Below are positions 24,599 through 33,786 of a DNA stretch of 64,000 nt, piece by piece. Where the stretch lies: NCBI RefSeq assembly GCF_002209555.1, contig NZ_NJIF01000008.1, positions 124,001-188,000 of the forward strand, given 5' to 3'. The notes below the pieces were generated by a model. It made no database searches and was not told the origin of the DNA. It saw only the letters and a program-made list of their open reading frames with translations. This DNA comes from Achromobacter insolitus. Its GTDB lineage: Bacteria; Pseudomonadota; Gammaproteobacteria; Burkholderiales; Burkholderiaceae_B. The stretch's first letter is position 1. Every line of letters starts with the position of its first letter. The position numbers were made by a program, and so were the translations under genes.

Positions 24599-27262
24599 TC
24601 ATGCGTCCTCATCGTCCAGATGCAAACGCAGGAACGGCAATGCATCGCAGTATTTCAGATCGTCGCGGCGGTACGCCACGTTGGCCGCATGACCTGCGGC
24701 ATACTCGTCGGCCAGGGCTTCGATGGCCGTGCGCCAGCGCTGCCGTATCTCCACCCAGCTCAGGCCGTCGAAGTACTTGCTCTCGCTTGCCAACGTGACG
24801 CCAGGCACGCCCAGGTCCTCATCGGCCAGGCCTTGCGCGGCCACCTGGCGCGCATGGATCTGCGCCAGCACCAGGCCGGCCACTTCGCCGCCAGCCGCAT
24901 CCGCCAGCACCGACGCATAAAACGGCAATTGCACGTTCACGGGGCGGCTGCGCGACCAGTCCGGTTCGGGCTTGGCTGCCGCCACGCCGGTCTTGTAGTC
25001 GACGATGACATTGCGGCCATCGCCCAGTGTGTCGATGCGGTCCAGCCGCAGTTTCAGGCTGAGCGCGCCACGTTGCCATTGATGGTTCTTTTCTACCTGC
25101 GCCACCGCGAAGGGCAAACGCTGCGCCTCCATGTCCAGCCAGGACGCCAGCACGGCCTGGGCGCGCTGGCATTCCAGCGTCTTCAAGGCGGGCGCATAGT
25201 CTTGCAGCTCTTCGTCCGCGGCCTGCGCCACCGCTTGCTCCAGCAAGGCAGGCAAACGGCCCGTGGCCATGATCTCGTGCAGCGCGTCCTGGTCGGGCAT
25301 CATGCCCCACACCAATTCCAGCGCCTTGTGCAGGAACTGGCCGCGCACGTTGACGGTGGCCGCATCGGCATAAGGCGCCATTTCGCGTCCGCCCAGGCGA
25401 TGCCGCACGAATGCCCACAGCGGATTGCGCGCCTGCGTGTCCAGCACGTCCAGCCCCCCGCCGCCCCGATTGCCGGCAGCCAGCGCCGGGCCTTGGGCGT
25501 CATCCAGCGATTCTTGCGGCAAGACGGCCTGGGCTTGCGCCACAGCGGGCGTCCAGTCCGTCAGTTCCGCCAGCGCGATCAATGGCGACGGGCGCAGTTC
25601 ACGTTCGCCATCCATGTGGGCATGGCTGACGATGATCTCGGGCGCGCAGCGGCAGAGGGCGGCGTGCATGCCCTCGGCCCATTCGCGTTCGCGTTCCGGC
25701 GTGGCGCGCGGCGCCTTGGCCTGGCGCAGCACGGCCAGCGGCAGGAGCGGATTGGGCTTGGGCGATGCGGGCAGCACATCGTCGGTCAGGCCCAATAGCC
25801 AGACGCCGTCCCAATAGCCCCCTTCCGCTTCCAGCAAACCCAGCACGTCCAGGCGCGCCAGCGGGTCGCGCTGCGGCTGGAAAGAAGCGGAACGCGCCAC
25901 GCTTTCCAGCAGGTTCACCGCCGCCACGCCCCCAAGGCGGCCGGCGGCCGGCGCCAGCGCGGAAAAGCTGCCCAGCGCGTCGCCCAACGCGCCCATCACC
26001 TGATAGCCGACGCTATCCAGCACGCCCTCGCCGGGAAAGCCCAACGCCATCAGGGCGGCTTTCATGCGCAGCATCCACACATCGCAGGTGGCCTGGCGGC
26101 CTCCCTGCGTCCATATCTCCATGGCCTGGCTCCAGGCCGGCGCCAACAGCGGCAGGTCCGCCAACAGCCTGCGCCAGTCCTGCGGACTGACGTGCAACTG
26201 CGCCTGACGCCGCCAGCGCGCATCAATCGAGGCCAGCCGCGCGCGGTCGCGCACATCGCCCGCGCAATGTCCGCCCAGCAACGCCGCGCCAAGCACCTCG
26301 ACGCCGCAGCCCTTGCCTGGCGCGCATTCGGCCAACGCGCGCAGCCACGCGAGCGCGGCGCGCGCCATGGGCCATTCGTTCAAAGGCCGGCCCACCGCCA
26401 CGTTGAACGCAAAGGCGGGTTCGCCACCGCGTCCGGCCAGGGCCTGACTCAGCACACGGCGGGCGAAAGGCGACTCCGCCTCCAGCTGCGGCGAAACGAT
26501 GGCATAGCGGCCATGAGGATGCGCCTTCAGGCGTTCGGCCGCCCAGGCCGCGGCGGCGCGCCATTCCGCGCCTTGATCCGCCGCTTCGAACCGGCGCGCC
26601 GCCGTTTCGATCCGCTGCGCATCCCGCCATTGCACAACGGCCGCGCCCTGCTCTTCGAAGGCGCGCAGCAGCCGGCGGAATCGCGGCGAGATGTCTGTGA
26701 ACCCAGCCAGCACCAAGTGTTGCGGAATAGGCAGGCGCCCGTCCTGCAACGCCCGCAGCACGCGCGCGTAGCCTTGGTTGGCGTCCTCGGCATCGATGCC
26801 GGCCAGCACTTGGCGATAGCGCGCGCGCCATTTCGCAAAACCGCGGTACTCATCGGTGTCCGCCCCCGAAGGCACCTGCAGTTCCCATTCGTCCATGAGC
26901 AGGTCCGCATCCATGGACAGGCGCGCGGCCTGGCTGGCATCCAGCAACACGCGTTCGGCCTCTTCGGCTCGGATTGCCTCGGTCCATACCAATTGCGTGG
27001 CAAAACTGTCCAGCCGGTAAGCAGGCACTTCGTCATCTGCCTCGAACGCGAGTTCGTTGGCGGCATCGGCCAGCCATGCGGACAAGGGCAGGATGCGCGG
27101 CAATTCGCTGACCTGGCGCTCCTGGCGCAGCAGCCCCGCCAGCTCCAGCGTCAGGCGGCGCGACAGCCGGTTGTTCACCGTCAGCACGAGCGTATCGGCG
27201 GCGGACATGCCGCCGATGGCCGGCAGCGATAGATCGGGATAGGAAGGCGATGAGTCCTGCAT
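24599..27262 (-). CDS. addB: AddB-like PD-(D/E)XK nuclease / inactivated helicase subunit
   Basis: This protein of about 887 residues opens with a degenerate helicase segment (VLTVNNRLSRRLTLELAGLL, no Walker A lysine) and ends with a nuclease domain containing LDRIDTLGDGRNVIVDYKTG, the Asp and DxK residues of the RecB nuclease family. The partner helicase-nuclease AddA follows after 3 bp, which identifies it as the B subunit. Betaproteobacterial members are often named only as a probable DNA repair protein. Start is uncertain: an ATG (used here) or a GTG two codons upstream, neither with a strong ribosome site. Confidence 0.88.
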   Translation of the reverse strand: MQDSSPSYPDLSLPAIGGMSAADTLVLTVNNRLSRRLTLELAGLLRQERQVSELPRILPLSAWLADAANELAFEADDEVPAYRLDSFATQLVWTEAIRAEEAERVLLDASQAARLSMDADLLMDEWELQVPSGADTDEYRGFAKWRARYRQVLAGIDAEDANQGYARVLRALQDGRLPIPQHLVLAGFTDISPRFRRLLRAFEEQGAAVVQWRDAQRIETAARRFEAADQGAEWRAAAAWAAERLKAHPHGRYAIVSPQLEAESPFARRVLSQALAGRGGEPAFAFNVAVGRPLNEWPMARAALAWLRALAECAPGKGCGVEVLGAALLGGHCAGDVRDRARLASIDARWRRQAQLHVSPQDWRRLLADLPLLAPAWSQAMEIWTQGGRQATCDVWMLRMKAALMALGFPGEGVLDSVGYQVMGALGDALGSFSALAPAAGRLGGVAAVNLLESVARSASFQPQRDPLARLDVLGLLEAEGGYWDGVWLLGLTDDVLPASPKPNPLLPLAVLRQAKAPRATPEREREWAEGMHAALCRCAPEIIVSHAHMDGERELRPSPLIALAELTDWTPAVAQAQAVLPQESLDDAQGPALAAGNRGGGGLDVLDTQARNPLWAFVRHRLGGREMAPYADAATVNVRGQFLHKALELVWGMMPDQDALHEIMATGRLPALLEQAVAQAADEELQDYAPALKTLECQRAQAVLASWLDMEAQRLPFAVAQVEKNHQWQRGALSLKLRLDRIDTLGDGRNVIVDYKTGVAAAKPEPDWSRSRPVNVQLPFYASVLADAAGGEVAGLVLAQIHARQVAAQGLADEDLGVPGVTLASESKYFDGLSWVEIRQRWRTAIEALADEYAAGHAANVAYRRDDLKYCDALPFLRLHLDDEDA

Positions 27263-27349
27263 GGGCACCCGGAGCGCCGCGGAGTAGCGGCGCGGAATGA
27301 TGGAAGAAATACCGCCGTAGGATACCGCGAGGCAGATCGGAAAATGCGC

Positions 27350-27514
27350 CTAGAAGCCGCAGAGCGCGGCCAGGTTTTCCCAGTGGATCTGCATTTCGGG
27401 GAGGGTGTAGCCCCAGAACGCCAGGCCCAGGACGGCGGCCAGCGCAAGCACGCCCGCGACCCGCCAGCCGCGATGGCGGCGGGAGGCGGGTGCGGAATGC
27501 GCGGAGGATTTCAT
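27350..27514 (-). CDS. 54-residue single-span membrane miniprotein
   Basis: A 54-residue frame starts at an ATG with AGGA 6 bp upstream, 14 bp after the stop of the MFS transporter gene on the same strand. The product has a basic, Ser/Ala-rich cytoplasmic N-terminus (SRRHRGWR), one membrane helix (VAGVLALAAVLGLAFWGY) and a short tail LPEMQIHWENLAALCGF. This positive-inside pattern and the coupled position support a real gene. It may be an accessory subunit of the transporter; nothing shows a function. It resembles no family I recognise. Confidence 0.65.
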   Translation of the reverse strand: MKSSAHSAPASRRHRGWRVAGVLALAAVLGLAFWGYTLPEMQIHWENLAALCGF

Positions 27515-27528
27515 TGGCGATCCTGGAA

Positions 27529-28728
27529 TCAGGCAGCGGCGGGTTGGGCCACCGGCTGTTCACGCACCGGCAGGCACAACAGCGCAGCAATGATGGCAAG
27601 CGCCACGCCCAGCCACCAGACTGCGTCGTAGTTGCCGGTCTTGGCATAGGCATACCCGCCCAGCCATACGCCGATGAAACTGCCCAGTTGGTGCCCCAGG
27701 AAGACAATGCCCGACAAGGTGGCCGCGTAGCGCAATCCGTAGATCTGGCCGATCAGACCCTGCGTAAGCGGCACGGTCCCCAGCCAGAACAATCCCATCC
27801 ACGCAGCGAACGCGTACAGCACCCATGGCGACAATGGCAGCCACAGCAACAGCAGGATGCCGAAAGCGCGCATGCCGTACACCACGGCCAGCAGACGCTT
27901 CTTGCTGTACTTGCCGCCCAGCTTGCCCGCATAGAACGAACCCAGCACGTTGAACAACCCGATCAGCGCGATGGCGGTTGCGCCCTGCCCCGCGCTCAGG
28001 CCGCCGTCGGAGACGTACGCCGGGAGGTGGAGCGTGATGAAGGCCGTATGGAAACCGCAGACGAAATAGCTCCAGAACAGGAAATGGAACGAAGGGTGGC
28101 GCACCGCCTGCTTGACCGCCGAGGCCAGCGATTGCTGCGGCCCGGTGTGGGCTTGGGGACGTCCGCGCAGGAAATAGGCAAGAGGCGCGCCGCAGGCGAC
28201 GAACAGCGACAGCACCCACAATGCGCCCGGCCAGTCCAGGCCGCTGATCAAGACCTGGCCGGTGGGCACCACGGCGAACTGGCCCAGGGACCCTCCGGCG
28301 CTGGCGATGCCCATGGCCGTGCTGCGGTAGGCCGGCGGCACCGCGCGGGCCACCACTGGCAGGATCACCGGGAAGGTCGTGCCGGCCTGGCCGAGGCCGA
28401 CCAGCACGCCGGCCGTCAGGTAGAGCGTGGCTTCGTCGGTAGCGAAGCGCGTGCCTATCATGCCCAGCATGTACAGCAGCGCGCCCAAGGCGATGGTGCG
28501 GCCCGAGCCGTAGCGGTCGGCCAGGACGCCCATGAAGATACAGGCCACCCCCCACACCAGGTTCTGCAGCGCGAAGGCCATGGAGAACACCTCGCGCCCC
28601 CAGCCCTGCGCCAGGCCCATGGGTTGCATGAACAGGCCGAAGGTGGCCCGCACCCCCATGGCGAGCAGCACGACCAGCGTGCCCACGATCAGGGTACGGA
28701 TGAAATTCGTATCGGTTTGGCTAGACAT
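27529..28728 (-). CDS. MFS transporter
   Basis: This 399-residue major facilitator has about 12 membrane helices and the loop 2-3 signature GVLADRYGSGRTIALGAL. The second half carries the related AGKLGGKYSKKRLLAVVYG. The closest recognisable pattern is the oxalate/monocarboxylate-like (OFA) group; the substrate cannot be told. The membrane miniprotein at 27350-27514 follows in the same transcript. A possible -10 TATGAT (minus strand, near 28803) lies upstream. Confidence 0.88.
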   Translation of the reverse strand: MSSQTDTNFIRTLIVGTLVVLLAMGVRATFGLFMQPMGLAQGWGREVFSMAFALQNLVWGVACIFMGVLADRYGSGRTIALGALLYMLGMIGTRFATDEATLYLTAGVLVGLGQAGTTFPVILPVVARAVPPAYRSTAMGIASAGGSLGQFAVVPTGQVLISGLDWPGALWVLSLFVACGAPLAYFLRGRPQAHTGPQQSLASAVKQAVRHPSFHFLFWSYFVCGFHTAFITLHLPAYVSDGGLSAGQGATAIALIGLFNVLGSFYAGKLGGKYSKKRLLAVVYGMRAFGILLLLWLPLSPWVLYAFAAWMGLFWLGTVPLTQGLIGQIYGLRYAATLSGIVFLGHQLGSFIGVWLGGYAYAKTGNYDAVWWLGVALAIIAALLCLPVREQPVAQPAAA

Positions 28729-29037
28729 GAAACCCGTTTTTCGTTGTTTTGGTTCGTCGCCCCCTCCTCGGGACGGTCCGGCGCGCAGCGCGGGACTCGG
28801 ACATCATATACAAATAGCGTCCGGACTCCGGGAATATCCCCATTGAAGGTCGGGTCCGGGCATCGAAGCCGAGGCTCTGGATTTGGGGCTTGCGCCGCCT
28901 GCTGATAGACTTGCGTCCTGCGCCGAAGCCCGCGCCGCCAGTGCTAAACTCAGGGCCGGAAGTTTCGTAGCGATATCAAGGCCTTAGTGAGCAGGCATGG
29001 CCCCTGTGGCCCGCGCTGCCGCCAGATCCCACATCGT
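28729..29037. other. Intergenic region between MFS gene and tRNA-Arg
   Basis: These 309 bp separate divergent transcription units. No open reading frame is convincing. The left half has an AT-rich patch with a possible TATGAT -10 for the MFS gene on the minus strand. The right half should hold the tRNA promoter; the best -10-like string is GCTAAACT near 28941-28948, without a clear -35. Confidence 0.4.
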
Positions 29038-29112
29038 CTCGCCGTAGTTAAATGGATATAACCGGCCCCTCCTAAGGGTCAATTGGTGGTTCGATTCCAC
29101 CCGGCGAGGCCA
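29038..29112 (+). tRNA. tRNA-Arg (anticodon CCU, reads AGG)
   Basis: CTCGCCG at the 5' end pairs with CGGCGAG near the 3' end to form a 7-bp acceptor stem, followed by G and an encoded CCA. The anticodon stem GGCCC/GGGTC encloses CTCCTAA with CCT at 29071-29073. The T-arm reads GGTGG-TTCGATT-CCACC and the D-arm AGTTAAATGGATATAAC. All four arms fold. AGG is a rare codon in such high-GC genomes. Confidence 0.96.
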
Positions 29113-29117
29113 TCTCC

Positions 29118-29142
29118 AGCGTCGATTCCGGCGCTTTTCTTT
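29118..29142 (+). terminator. Rho-independent terminator of tRNA-Arg
   Basis: AGCGTCG (29118-29124) pairs with CGGCGCT (29129-29135) through seven pairs including one G-U, with loop ATTC, then a TTTTCTTTT run. It lies 5 bp after the tRNA CCA. Confidence 0.75.
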
Positions 29143-29488
29143 TCCCCGCGCACGCAGCGCGCCCCCGTATGGCGCATCCTCGCCCGCGGGCGTGTCCGTC
29201 CCGGTCCCAGGGATAAAAGCCGCGCGTTCAGCCAGATGAGGGTTAATCCGGGCTACGCTCACGCGCGGCGTGCCGTTAGCTTCTCGGACTTGTCTTGTGA
29301 CGAATTGAAGCGACGTCAATACGTCACTAATATTTTTTTCGACGATGATAGCGAATCGTCTTGCGCACGACTTGAAATTGCTGTTTAAATTCGACGCGTA
29401 AGCCTCTAATTCATCTGGACTTTTCCTGGCCCGACGAAACGCCGGCTTAAGAAACATTTACTGACAGACTGACAAGCCAGCTCAAACC
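29143..29488. other. Intergenic leader of pbpG, AT-rich
   Basis: No gene is supported. Bases 29290-29460 are AT-rich and hold short dyads (GACGT-CAAT-ACGTC near 29311 and GACGAT-N8-ATCGTC near 29342). A plausible promoter is TTGCGC near 29360 with TTAAAT 18 bp on. The long leader before the pbpG ATG could be a 5' untranslated region. Confidence 0.4.
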
Positions 29489-30688
29489 ATGGCATTTTCC
29501 TGGAAACGTGCGATTGCGAACGCGATAGCGCCTGCGGCGCTGGCGGTGTGCGCGCTCCTGCCCCCCGCCGCGCAAGCAGCAAAGAATACCGACCCCTGCA
29601 AGACCAACGCCAAATCGTCGGCCTGCAAGGCGCAACAAGCCAAGAAGGCTCCGGCCCCCAAGGCCAGCTCCGGCAAGAGCGCCTCGGGCAAACAAGCCGC
29701 CTCCTCCGCCAAAAAGGCTCCCCCCAAATCTTCCTCCGGCAAGAAGGCCGCCGCTCCCAAGGGCGGCAAACAGGTCGCAGCCAAGGGCACTCCGCCCAAG
29801 AAGGGCGCCGCCGCCGGCAAGAATGGCAAGCCGAACAAGCCCTCCCGCGCGCAGCGCGCCGCTGCCGCCGCCGCGCTGGGTTCGGCCGCCATGCCGCCGC
29901 CCGCTACTTCAGTGCGCGCCGAAGCCGCCGCGCTGCGCTCCAGCACCGCCTACGTGCAAGACCTGGAAACCTCCACGGTCATCTTCGCCAAGAACGAAAA
30001 CGTCGTGCGTCCCATCGCTTCCATCTCGAAGCTGATGACCGCCGTCGTGGTGGTGGACGCCAACCTGCCCATGGATGAAATGCTGGAGATCACCGACGAA
30101 GACGTCGACGGCCTCAAGCACACCACGTCGCGCCTGCGCGTGGGCACCAAGCTGTCGCGCGGCGACATGCTGCACCTGGCGCTGATGTCGTCCGAAAATC
30201 GCGCCGCCAACGCGCTCGGCCGCCATTACCCGGGCGGCTTGCCCGCTTTCGTGGCCGCCATGAACGCCAAAGCGCAAGCCTTGGGCATGACCAGCACGCG
30301 TTTCATCGAACCCACCGGCCTGTCCAGCGACAACGTCTCGTCGCCGCACGACCTGGCCCGCCTGCTGCGCGCAGCATCCCAACGCCCGCTGATCCACCGC
30401 TACTCCACCGACACCGAGTACGAAGTCGAGGTCAACAACCGCACGCAGACCTTCCGCAACACCAACCTGCTGGTGCGCAAGCCCGATTGGGATATCAAGG
30501 TGTCCAAGACGGGCTACATCAATGAAGCCGGCGAATGCCTGGTCATGCTGGCGCGCATCAACGGCCGCGACCTGGCCATCGTATTGCTGGATTCGCAAGG
30601 CAAGCTGTCGCGCATCGGCGATGCGGTGCGCATCCGCCGCATCGTCCAGAACGAAGTCGCGTTGGCATCGATCCAGTCCGGAGGCTGA
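29489..30688 (+). CDS. pbpG: D-alanyl-D-alanine endopeptidase (PBP7 type)
   Basis: This 399-residue serine peptidase of the S11 family has SxxK at S178-K181 (IASISKLMTA), SxN at S235-N237 (MSSENRAANAL) and KTG at 340-342. A Sec signal spans about residues 1-31 (ending AAQA). Residues about 31-125 form a long Lys/Ala/Ser-rich linker (repeated SGKS, KKAP, SSGKK), much longer than in E. coli PbpG. The enzyme cuts D-Ala-meso-DAP cross-links in peptidoglycan in the periplasm. The positively charged linker may bind wall or DNA-like polyanions; that is inference. A strong terminator follows. Confidence 0.93.
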   Translation: MAFSWKRAIANAIAPAALAVCALLPPAAQAAKNTDPCKTNAKSSACKAQQAKKAPAPKASSGKSASGKQAASSAKKAPPKSSSGKKAAAPKGGKQVAAKGTPPKKGAAAGKNGKPNKPSRAQRAAAAAALGSAAMPPPATSVRAEAAALRSSTAYVQDLETSTVIFAKNENVVRPIASISKLMTAVVVVDANLPMDEMLEITDEDVDGLKHTTSRLRVGTKLSRGDMLHLALMSSENRAANALGRHYPGGLPAFVAAMNAKAQALGMTSTRFIEPTGLSSDNVSSPHDLARLLRAASQRPLIHRYSTDTEYEVEVNNRTQTFRNTNLLVRKPDWDIKVSKTGYINEAGECLVMLARINGRDLAIVLLDSQGKLSRIGDAVRIRRIVQNEVALASIQSGG

Positions 30689-30719
30689 AGGCCCACCGCC
30701 GTTGGCGGCGACCTCGGCA

Positions 30720-30752
30720 AAAGGGCCCGACAAGTCGGGCCCTTTGCTTTTT
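30720..30752 (+). terminator. Rho-independent terminator after pbpG
   Basis: AAAGGGCCCGA (30720-30730) and TCGGGCCCTTT (30735-30745) form an 11-bp stem with a CAAG loop, then GC and five T. It lies between the convergent pbpG and ribbon-helix-helix genes. Confidence 0.9.
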
Positions 30753-30782
30753 CCGGCGCAGCCCGGAATGACCGCCGGCGGG

Positions 30783-31169
30783 TTATGCCGCCTTGCGCTT
30801 GGGACGTAGCGGCTCCGTGTCATACAGCGTGGGCGGCAGGCCCTCCAACACGGCTTGCGGATTGAGCGAGCGGATCGGCACAGCGGCATCCCGCGGAATG
30901 CGGCCCTCTGCCTGCAGCAACTGATAGCGCAGGCAACACACGCGCAGGAAAGAAGTGAAGTTGGCGGCCTCGCCGCGGTACTCGATCAGTTCGTCGTACA
31001 AACGTTCGATCAGCTGCGTCACGCGCATGCCGTCGCGGCCCGCGATTTCTTCCAGCACTTGCCAGAACAGCCGCTCCAGCCGCAGGCTGGTGGCCACGCC
31101 GTGCAGCCGCAACGAACGGGTTTCGGGCGCGTACGACTGCTCGCTGGCGCGGATGAAGATTTCACACAT
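30783..31169 (-). CDS. Ribbon-helix-helix domain protein
   Basis: This 128-residue protein has a central segment RSLRLHGVATSLRLERLFWQ followed by VLEEIAGRDGMRVTQLIERL, which fits the RHH_4-type ribbon-helix-helix fold (one strand, two helices). The C-terminal tail is basic. AGGAG precedes the ATG by 5 bp. These proteins are dimeric and probably bind DNA, but targets are unknown. It is transcribed alone, convergent with pbpG and divergent from adhP. Confidence 0.75.
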   Translation of the reverse strand: MCEIFIRASEQSYAPETRSLRLHGVATSLRLERLFWQVLEEIAGRDGMRVTQLIERLYDELIEYRGEAANFTSFLRVCCLRYQLLQAEGRIPRDAAVPIRSLNPQAVLEGLPPTLYDTEPLRPKRKAA

Positions 31170-31402
31170 GGGAGCTCCTGGAACTCGAAACGGGGCCGGG
31201 ATAGCTACGGCTCACTGTACGCCGGTTGACGCGCCCGCGGCAAGGCGCGGCGACGGCCCCAGAACTTCAGCAGCTTGCCGCCTCATTGTGAAACCACACG
31301 TTTCCGCTGCCCATGCGCAAGCGGCCCTGTTGATATAAATCATGGTCGGGAATGCGTCCACGTTCGAGCATAAGGAATCTTGATCAGACTTCGGAGGCAG
31401 TG

Positions 31403-32428
31403 ATGGATAAAACCATGAAAGCGGCGGTTGCACGAGCATTCGGCAAGCCCCTGGCAATCGAAGAAGTCGCGGTGCCCCGCCCCGGTCCGGGCGAACTGCT
31501 GGTAAAGATCGAAGCCTGCGGGGTATGCCACACCGACCTGCATGCCGTCGAAGGCGACTGGCCCGTCAAACCCAACCCACCCTTCATCCCTGGCCACGAA
31601 GGCGTCGGCCACGTCGTCGCCGTGGGCGCCGGTGTCACCCATGTCAAGGAAGGCGACCGGGTCGGCATCCCCTGGCTTTACTCTGCCTGCGGGCATTGCG
31701 AGCACTGCCTGGGCGGCTGGGAAACGCTGTGTGAACAGCAAAAGAACGCGGGCTACTCCGTGAACGGCGGCTTTGCCGAGTACGCGCTCGCTGACGCGAA
31801 CTATGTGGGCCTGCTGCCCAAGAACGTCGGCTTCGTCGAGGTCGCGCCCGTACTGTGCGCTGGCGTCACCGTTTACAAGGGCTTGAAGATGACGGATACC
31901 CGCCCAGGCAACTGGGTGGTCATCTCGGGCATCGGCGGGCTGGGGCACATGGCGGTGCAGTACGCCAAGGCCATGGGACTGAACGTGGCCGCGGTGGACA
32001 TCGACGACACCAAGCTGGACTTCGCCCGCCGCCTGGGCGCCGAGGTCACGGTCAACGCCAAGTCCACCGATCCGGCGGCTTATCTGAAACGCGAAATCGG
32101 CGGCGCGCACGGCGCGCTGATCACGGCCGTGTCTCCCAAGGCCTTCGAACAGGCGCTGGGCATGGTGCGCCGCGGCGGCACCGTGGCGCTCAACGGCCTG
32201 CCCCCGGGAGACTTCCCGCTCTCGATCTTCGACATGGTGCTTAATGGCGTCACCGTCCGCGGCTCCATCGTAGGTTCGCGCCTGGACCTGCAGGAGTCGC
32301 TGCAATTCGCCGAGGAAGGCAAAGTCCACGCCACCGTGGCCACCGAAAGCCTGGAGAACATCAACGACGTGTTCGACCGCATGCGCCGCGGCCAGATCGA
32401 AGGCCGCGTCGTGCTCGACTTCGCGTGA
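31403..32428 (+). CDS. adhP: Zinc-dependent alcohol dehydrogenase (AdhP type)
   Basis: This 341-residue medium-chain dehydrogenase has catalytic zinc ligands C42 and H65 (CGVCHTD and PGHEGVGHV) and structural zinc cysteines C96, C99, C102 and C110. The NAD-binding glycine stretch [18 protein letters not shown] follows. The length and pattern match AdhP, a propanol-preferring ethanol/propanol dehydrogenase. The start is the ATG with GGAGG 6 bp upstream; an in-frame extension 17 codons longer lacks such a site. A long perfect hairpin ends the unit. Confidence 0.93.
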   Translation: MDKTMKAAVARAFGKPLAIEEVAVPRPGPGELLVKIEACGVCHTDLHAVEGDWPVKPNPPFIPGHEGVGHVVAVGAGVTHVKEGDRVGIPWLYSACGHCEHCLGGWETLCEQQKNAGYSVNGGFAEYALADANYVGLLPKNVGFVEVAPVLCAGVTVYKGLKMTDTRPGNWVVISGIGGLGHMAVQYAKAMGLNVAAVDIDDTKLDFARRLGAEVTVNAKSTDPAAYLKREIGGAHGALITAVSPKAFEQALGMVRRGGTVALNGLPPGDFPLSIFDMVLNGVTVRGSIVGSRLDLQESLQFAEEGKVHATVATESLENINDVFDRMRRGQIEGRVVLDFA

Positions 32429-32441
32429 CCGGCACACGATG

Positions 32442-32491
32442 ATGCAAAAGCGCCAGGGGCGGCAGAAATGCCGCCCCTGGCGCTTTTGCAT
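32442..32491. terminator. Bidirectional terminator, 23-bp perfect stem with GAAA loop
   Basis: Bases 32442-32464 pair perfectly with 32469-32491 and enclose the GNRA-type tetraloop GAAA. The outer part contains AAAAG/CTTTT, so both strands end in a T-rich segment. It separates convergent adhP and the PfpI-like gene. Confidence 0.85.
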
Positions 32492-32533
32492 GCCCTCATC
32501 GCGCACGGCGCGAGGGCATTTTTTCCTGGAGAA

Positions 32534-33112
32534 TCAGGGCGTGATCTTGGTGCCCAGCACCGCCAGGAATTGCGACATCCAGGCAGGATGCGCGGGCCAG
32601 GCCGGTGCCGTCACCAGGTTGCCGTCGGTGTAGGCCTGATCGATGCCGATTTCGGCGTAGGTGCCGCCCGCCAGCCGCACTTCGGGCGCGCACGCCGGAT
32701 ACGCGGAGCAGGTGCGGCCCTTCAGGATGCCGGCTGCAGCCAACAGCTGCGCCCCATGGCAGACCGCCGCGATGGGCTTGCCCGCCTGATCAAAGGCACG
32801 CACGATGTCCAGCACCTTTTCATTCAGGCGCAGATACTCCGGCGCGCGGCCGCCCGGGATGACCAGGCCGTCGTAGGACGACGGCTCGACGCGATCAAAG
32901 TCGTAGTTCAGCGCGAAATTGTGGCCGCGCTTTTCGGTATAGGTCTGCGCGCCCTCGAAATCGTGGATCGCGGTCGCGATGGTGTCGCCGGCCTTCTTGT
33001 CCGGACATACCGCGTGCACCGTGTGCCCCACCGTCAGCAGGGTCTGGTACGGCACCATGGTCTCGTAATCCTCGGCGTAGTCGCCGACCAGCATCAACAG
33101 TCGCTTGCTCAT
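32534..33112 (-). CDS. DJ-1/PfpI family protein
   Basis: This 192-residue protein has the nucleophile-elbow Cys in [11 protein letters not shown] (C118, H119), the family [14 protein letters not shown] segment containing the conserved acid-side residues, and [10 protein letters not shown]. The fold is shared by cysteine proteases PfpI, deglycase and stress proteins; activity is not determined. AGGAG lies before the ATG. It is transcribed alone. Confidence 0.9.
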   Translation of the reverse strand: MSKRLLMLVGDYAEDYETMVPYQTLLTVGHTVHAVCPDKKAGDTIATAIHDFEGAQTYTEKRGHNFALNYDFDRVEPSSYDGLVIPGGRAPEYLRLNEKVLDIVRAFDQAGKPIAAVCHGAQLLAAAGILKGRTCSAYPACAPEVRLAGGTYAEIGIDQAYTDGNLVTAPAWPAHPAWMSQFLAVLGTKITP

Positions 33113-33256
33113 GTTTGTCTCCTAGGGATGGCGGAAAGCCGGTTCAGCGCCCGTGGCCGGGCCCGGTTCTTGATCTACGCCCCTATTGTGGCGCGGCCGC
33201 CGGCCTGGGAGGTGGTATGGGGATACCACGCGGAGGGCCAACACGCGGGTCGGCGG

Positions 33257-33745
33257 CTACTCCAGCGCGACGGACACGCCCTTGGCGCCCAGGAGACTGA
33301 CCAGGACCTTGGGATCGATGCCGATCAGATAACCGCGCCGGCCGCCGTTGATGTAGACCACGGGGTAATCCAGTACTTCAGCCTCGACCCACACCGGCAT
33401 TTTCTTGCGCGTGCCAAAAGGCGAGGTGCCGCCCACCTGGTAGCCCGAATGGCGTTGCGCCACCTCGGGCTTGCAGGGCTCGACCCGCTTCAGGCCTGCC
33501 TGGCGCGCCAGGTTCTTGGTGGAAACCTCGCGGTCGCCGTGCATGACGACGATCAGGGGCTTGGCGGACTCGTCTTCCATCACCAGGGTCTTTACCACCG
33601 CATGCGGATCCAGGCCCAATTGACGGGCGGCTTCGCCCGCGCCGCCGTGGTCCACGTAATCGTAGGTGTGTTCCGTGTACGCCACCTTGTTCTGCTTGAG
33701 GAACTGCGTGGCGGGGGTTTCAGAAACGTGGCGGGCTTTGCTCAT
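33257..33745 (-). CDS. ybaK: YbaK/EbsC family aminoacyl-tRNA deacylase
   Basis: This 162-residue protein has the YbaK pattern VVKTLVMEDESAKPLIVVM then HGDREVSTKNLAR, followed by VGGTSPFGTRKKMPVWVE with the active-site lysine region and GGRRGYLIGIDP. YbaK hydrolyses Cys-tRNA(Pro). The start is the ATG at MSKARHVSETP; a longer in-frame extension runs antisense through xerD. It lies 41 bp after xerD and probably shares its transcript. Confidence 0.92.
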   Translation of the reverse strand: MSKARHVSETPATQFLKQNKVAYTEHTYDYVDHGGAGEAARQLGLDPHAVVKTLVMEDESAKPLIVVMHGDREVSTKNLARQAGLKRVEPCKPEVAQRHSGYQVGGTSPFGTRKKMPVWVEAEVLDYPVVYINGGRRGYLIGIDPKVLVSLLGAKGVSVALE

Positions 33746-33786
33746 GAGTATGTGTGAAAGAAGAATTGTGAGAACGTCGCAGGGGG

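Noticed and set aside
22658-25798. 1046-codon open frame on the plus strand
   Set aside because: It lies antisense to addA and addB, whose motifs are clear. Its composition (Gln/His/Arg/Gly-rich) is typical of a shadow frame in high-GC DNA.
28984-29457. 157-codon minus-strand frame across the tRNA
   Set aside because: It runs antisense through the tRNA-Arg gene and its terminator and has no recognisable domain.
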